The notes beneath the pieces were generated by a model. It was not told the DNA's origin. It worked only from the letters and a program-made list of their open reading frames with translations, and did no database searches. Shown in pieces: positions 6,891 through 9,297 of a stretch of DNA of 9,297 nt. The position numbers and the translations under genes are program-made. Source of the DNA: Actinomycetota bacterium (GTDB lineage Bacteria > Actinomycetota > Acidimicrobiia > Acidimicrobiales > Ilumatobacteraceae); NCBI GenBank assembly GCA_009703975.1, contig WLFB01000033.1, positions 1 through 9,297 on the forward strand. The letters are read 5' to 3'. Every line of letters starts with the position of its first letter. Position 1 is the stretch's first letter.

Positions 6891-6904
6891 ACACCGATGT
6901 GTGC
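6887..6904 (-). repeat. Perfect 7-bp inverted repeat covering the synthetase start codon
   Basis: GCACACA at 6887-6893, loop CCGA, TGTGTGC at 6898-6904. On the minus-strand transcript this gives a 7-bp stem with a UCGG loop, and the GTG start codon (6890-6888) lies wholly in the 3' arm. It could hide the start codon in mRNA or act as a palindromic operator between the divergent synthetase and hydrolase genes. The symmetry is seen directly; the role is inference. Confidence 0.55.
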
Positions 6905-6944
6905 GTCCGAGAACTCAGATGGAGATTGGTGGTTGACGGTTGAT

Positions 6945-6950
6945 TAGAGT
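6945..6950 (+). promoter_or_regulatory. Possible -10 element for a leaderless hydrolase mRNA
   Basis: TAGAGT matches the TATAAT consensus at four of six positions and ends 6 nt before the GTG at 6957, so the transcript would begin at the start codon. There is no Shine-Dalgarno. No matching -35 lies at 17 nt. The spacing equals that seen before the methyltransferase at 4273. Confidence 0.4.
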
Positions 6951-6956
6951 GAAAAT

Positions 6957-7721
6957 GTGGTTGAGTCGACGAAAGTTTTCGTGCATGGAAATCCTGAGAC
7001 GTCAGCGATTTGGTCGCCACTCGTTGACGAGTTACACAAAAACGGCATTAACAATATTGTTTTGTTAACACCGCCAGGTTTTGGTGCACCAACTCCAAAT
7101 GGTTGGGGTGCATCAGTAAACGAATATCGCGATTGGCTTCTCCGCGAACTTGACATGATCAACACACCGATCGATTTAGTTGGTCACGACTGGGGTGCAG
7201 GTCATGTGTTTGGCGTTTTAGCGGCGCGGCCTAACTTTGTGCGGTCATGGGCAACTGATTGCATTGGTTTATTGCACCCAGAATACAAATGGCATGATGC
7301 AGCGCAAGGTTGGCAGGCACCTGACATCGGCGAAACAATGGTGGCTGGCATGGTCGCGATGTCGGCTGACCAATTTGCGGATTATTTTTCGTCGCTCGGC
7401 ATGACTCGCGAAATAGCAATAGAAGTTAAAGCTCATCTCAATGATGAATTCGCACGATGCATTCTCGGCCTTTATCGCGATGCGGCACAACCAACGATGA
7501 TCAAACTCGGAGAACGGTTTACGGCCGCGTCACCACAGAACGGTCTGGTAATTATTGCCGCCAACGATCACTTCGCGGGGTCCGCGGAACAAATGCAACA
7601 ATTTGCCGCGGGTGTGAATGCAAAGATAGCAAATATCCCAGAAGCAGGACATTGGTGGATGATTGAACGCCCTGCGCTCGCCGCGTCGATATTAATTAAT
7701 CACTGGCAAAGCAAAAACTAA
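6957..7721 (+). CDS. Alpha/beta hydrolase with Asp nucleophile (epoxide hydrolase / haloalkane dehalogenase type)
   Basis: A 254-residue cytosolic hydrolase. HGNPET at 10-15 is the oxyanion-hole motif; the nucleophile elbow is GHDWGAG at 76-82 with Asp78, followed by Trp79, as in epoxide hydrolases, haloalkane dehalogenases and fluoroacetate dehalogenases rather than Ser esterases. His232 (EAGHWWMIERP) is the catalytic base and Asp204 (NDHF) the likely acid. The cap region (about 105-185) is short; the protein is below the 290-310 residues common in these enzymes. It opens almost directly with strand and HG motif, so the N-terminal strand is minimal. GTG at 6957 is the only sensible start, since the nearby ATG at 6955 is out of frame. 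Substrate unknown. Stop overlaps that of the convergent ArsI/CadI-like gene by three bases. Confidence 0.88.
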   Translation: MVESTKVFVHGNPETSAIWSPLVDELHKNGINNIVLLTPPGFGAPTPNGWGASVNEYRDWLLRELDMINTPIDLVGHDWGAGHVFGVLAARPNFVRSWATDCIGLLHPEYKWHDAAQGWQAPDIGETMVAGMVAMSADQFADYFSSLGMTREIAIEVKAHLNDEFARCILGLYRDAAQPTMIKLGERFTAASPQNGLVIIAANDHFAGSAEQMQQFAAGVNAKIANIPEAGHWWMIERPALAASILINHWQSKN

Positions 7722-8146
7722 GAGCAGCAGTTTCCGTCAGCGCTAACGGGGATATTCGCACGAAAAGTCGGAGCATCGGCGAGAACCGTGTAGTACTCCC
7801 ATGGTGCGCCGTCTGGGCTGTTAACCCAAACCTTGTTTTGCACTGCGTAGCAGCAAGTCTCATTTTTCTCGATTTTGTCGACGAGCCCGAGATCTGAAAA
7901 TCGGTTTATTGCTTGCTCAACTTGCTCGGCGTCTTCAACTTCTACCCCGAGATGGTTGATGTGCTGATATTCGACACCTTGTGTACGTTGCGTCTCAATT
8001 AGAACCAATTTAAGCGGGGGTTCAACAATTGCGAAGTTTGCATAGCCCTCTTTGACCTTCGCTGGCTTCGTATTAAACATCTTTGAGTAGAACTCAATTG
8101 CTTCTTCTAAATTGCTGACGTTGAGTGCAAGTTGAACTCGTGACAC
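7718..8146 (-). CDS. arsI: ArsI/CadI-family dioxygenase (glyoxalase-fold metal/organoarsenical resistance protein)
   Basis: A 142-residue vicinal-oxygen-chelate protein. The opening SRVQLALNVSNLEEAIEFYS and the GYANFAIVEPPLKLVLIE block are typical of the ArsI/CadI family, whose ArsI members are Fe(II)-dependent C-As lyases that demethylate trivalent methylarsenicals; CadI members are cadmium-induced. Expected metal ligands are visible: Gln5, His65 (NHLGVEV) and Glu117 (WEYYTV). The vicinal Cys98-Cys99 pair, needed for As(III) binding in ArsI, is present, and a second Cys pair ends the chain (140-141). No ars operon genes flank it, so the physiological substrate is open. The GTG start is fixed by an AGAGGAG site. 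It lies 33 nt downstream of the DUF4287/DUF1801 gene on the same strand and is probably co-transcribed. Confidence 0.9.
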   Translation of the reverse strand: MSRVQLALNVSNLEEAIEFYSKMFNTKPAKVKEGYANFAIVEPPLKLVLIETQRTQGVEYQHINHLGVEVEDAEQVEQAINRFSDLGLVDKIEKNETCCYAVQNKVWVNSPDGAPWEYYTVLADAPTFRANIPVSADGNCCS

Positions 8147-8151
8147 TGGGG

Positions 8152-8158
8152 CTCCTCT
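8152..8158 (-). promoter_or_regulatory. Ribosome binding site fixing the GTG start of the ArsI/CadI gene
   Basis: AGAGGAG on the minus strand ends 5 nt before the GTG at 8146. It supports this non-ATG start, which also gives the family's usual N-terminus. Confidence 0.75.
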
Positions 8159-8179
8159 TTTGAGTTGATTATTGCAAGT

Positions 8180-8734
8180 CTAATTCGATTGAGCCAGACA
8201 TTCTTTAACCATCGCCTGTAATAACTTTGCGTCGACTTTCCAATCGCTTGGCACTCGAATTGTTTTCTTATTCACTTCAAAGGTTTTAAGTTTCGGCGCG
8301 AACTTTTTAATCACACTCGGGTTCCATGGCGCGATCAGAATATGATTTTTGCCAGCATAAACGCCAAAAATATATTCATCATTCATTTTCAACATTGGAG
8401 TATTCCAGGCGATTACCAATTTCATCTTTGGATTAGCATCGGTTATCGCCTTAAAAATTGCGCGAACTGTCTTTTTTGTCGTTGCATCATGCGGGGCGAG
8501 ATATTCGGTGAGATTGTTAAACCGTTTTGAAGTTTTTGATCCACGCGAAAACATAACTAGCGCATTTGCATGGGCCTGACTAAACCCGTGATTCTCTTTG
8601 AGAAATGCAATTTGCTCAGCGTATTTTTGGTCGGCTAGTTCGGCCATAACGCCATGCCAATAAGGCATCGGCTGGCCATACTTCTTTTCAATCGCCGGAA
8701 AGAACGCCGATCGATCACCACTTTTTTCAGCCAT
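8180..8734 (-). CDS. DUF4287 - DUF1801 fusion protein
   Basis: A 184-residue protein with two small domains. Residues about 9-65 match the DUF4287 pattern (FFPAIEKKYGQPMPYW, then HGFSQAHANALVMF). Residues about 80-180 match DUF1801, the YdhG/frataxin-like fold, with VIAWNTPMLKMNDEYIFGVYAGKNH followed by LIAPW. Fusions of these two domains are frequent in bacteria, but the biochemical role is not established; DUF1801 relatives have been proposed as iron chaperones. No signal or membrane segment is seen. There is no Shine-Dalgarno before the ATG at 8734; a good promoter ends 8 nt upstream, which points to a leaderless mRNA. It is the first gene of a likely two-gene unit with the ArsI/CadI-like gene. 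Confidence 0.88.
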   Translation of the reverse strand: MAEKSGDRSAFFPAIEKKYGQPMPYWHGVMAELADQKYAEQIAFLKENHGFSQAHANALVMFSRGSKTSKRFNNLTEYLAPHDATTKKTVRAIFKAITDANPKMKLVIAWNTPMLKMNDEYIFGVYAGKNHILIAPWNPSVIKKFAPKLKTFEVNKKTIRVPSDWKVDAKLLQAMVKECLAQSN

Positions 8735-8742
8735 CTATACGT

Positions 8743-8771
8743 ATCTTATTTAGCGAAATAGTTGGTGACAA
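8743..8771 (-). promoter_or_regulatory. Sigma70-like promoter of the DUF4287/DUF1801 - arsI unit
   Basis: Minus strand: -35 TTGTCA (8771-8766, five of six to TTGACA), 17 nt spacer, -10 TAAGAT (8748-8743, four of six). The ATG at 8734 follows after 8 nt, so the transcript would start at or within a base or two of the start codon. This is the best promoter match in the window. Confidence 0.6.
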
Positions 8772-8813
8772 AGCTACGAGTTTGATTCAAACAACTGGGG
8801 TTTGCGAGGAGAA

Positions 8814-9297
8814 ATGCAGAAGATGTTGCGTTACAGTCAATTGCCGAGAACAGCCATGCATCTAGAGATTGACCGCCGCGACATTCGCCAGTTTCGACTC
8901 ATCGAAACGAATCCACCACAAGAATTGCCAGACGGGCACGTATTGCTTCGCCTCGAACGCGCGGCCCTGACTTCTAACAATATTTCCTATGCGTTTAGCG
9001 GTGAGATGCTTGACTACTGGGGTTTCTTCCCAACCGAAGCAGATTGGGGACGCCTACCGGTGATGGGTTTCGGCATTGTTACCGCATCAACTTGCGCAGA
9101 TATTGAAGTCGGCGGTCGCTACTTCGGGTTCTTCCCCCTTGGCGATCATCATGTTGTGCAGGCGCAGTCATCAAGTAGTGGCTTTACCGATATTGCCGAG
9201 TGGCGCGCGAAGCATGCATCAACCTATAAAAATTTCACTCGCGCAGAGGCGACTATGCAACACGATCGATACGCGATTTTTCGTGGTTTGTATATGA
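8814..9297 (+). CDS. DUF2855-family protein, 5' part only
   Basis: The frame from the ATG at 8814 stays open for 161 codons and runs off the right edge. The family pattern is clear: LERAALTSNNISYAFSG at about 48-64, then YWGFFPTEADWGRLPVMGFG from about 68, then VGGRYFGFFPLGDHHVV from about 98, and FTDIAEWRAKHASTYKNF at about 123-140. DUF2855 proteins resemble the GroES-like part of quinone oxidoreductase/MDR enzymes; their substrates are not known. GAGGAG at 8806-8811 precedes the ATG by only 2 nt, so the ATG at 8823 or the one at 8856 (MHLEIDRRDIR, the family's usual opening) may be used. It is transcribed divergently from the DUF4287/DUF1801 gene over a 79 bp gap. Confidence 0.85.
   Translation, partial: MQKMLRYSQLPRTAMHLEIDRRDIRQFRLIETNPPQELPDGHVLLRLERAALTSNNISYAFSGEMLDYWGFFPTEADWGRLPVMGFGIVTASTCADIEVGGRYFGFFPLGDHHVVQAQSSSSGFTDIAEWRAKHASTYKNFTRAEATMQHDRYAIFRGLYM

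Noticed and set aside
7711..7740. AAACT / AGTTT inverted repeat at the convergent stops, considered as a bidirectional terminator
   Set aside because: A 5-bp AT-rich stem is too weak, and there is no U-tract.
9076..9297. Plus-strand 73-codon ORF at the right edge
   Set aside because: It lies in a different frame within the DUF2855 gene, whose conserved motifs continue through the whole stretch.
1..9297. Search for mobile elements, CRISPR repeats, tRNA or rRNA genes
   Set aside because: No transposase-like frame, regularly spaced repeat, tRNA cloverleaf or rRNA stretch was seen. The window is almost fully filled with protein genes.

Overview
This 9.3 kb window reads as a chromosomal segment from a moderate-GC bacterium. 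Several gene types (the methyltransferase family, the DUF4287/DUF1801 fusion, the DUF2855 protein, ArsI/CadI), frequent GTG starts and three apparent leaderless starts suggest an actinobacterium, perhaps an aquatic member of the Acidimicrobiia. This placement is inference from protein style; no rRNA or marker gene is present. I see no insertion sequence, tRNA, CRISPR array or prophage gene.

Left part (1-4149, minus strand): an aerobic carbon monoxide dehydrogenase operon in the order small unknown ORF - coxM - coxS - coxL - XdhC/CoxI-like maturation gene, which is cut by the window edge. CoxL carries the AYRCSFR active-site loop of form I, the true CO-oxidising type. CoxS has all eight cysteines for two [2Fe-2S] clusters and CoxM is the FAD subunit. 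The genes overlap or are 1-18 nt apart, each of the three subunit genes with its own Shine-Dalgarno. Electrons from CO would pass Mo/Cu centre -> 2Fe-2S -> FAD -> quinone pool, giving a heterotroph an energy supplement.

Middle (4273-5914, plus strand): a SAM-dependent methyltransferase overlapping a phytanoyl-CoA dioxygenase-like Fe(II)/2-oxoglutarate oxygenase. Their substrate is unknown. The divergent 123 bp gap to the cox operon holds inverted repeats.

Next (5911-6890, minus strand): a single-domain RelA/SpoT (p)ppGpp synthetase with intact catalytic motifs, followed 2 nt later by an 87-codon acidic protein of unknown function. The pair resembles toxSAS toxin-antitoxin operons in layout. 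A perfect 7-bp hairpin covers the GTG start of the synthetase. This is the most interesting candidate system in the window.

Right part (6957-9297): an alpha/beta hydrolase with an Asp nucleophile (plus), then on the minus strand a DUF4287-DUF1801 protein followed by an ArsI/CadI-type dioxygenase, then a divergent, truncated DUF2855 protein (plus) running off the edge. Two convergent pairs (around 5911-5914 and 7718-7721) have overlapping stop codons. No gene-free stretch exceeds 300 bases; the longest is the 123 bp between the cox operon and the methyltransferase.
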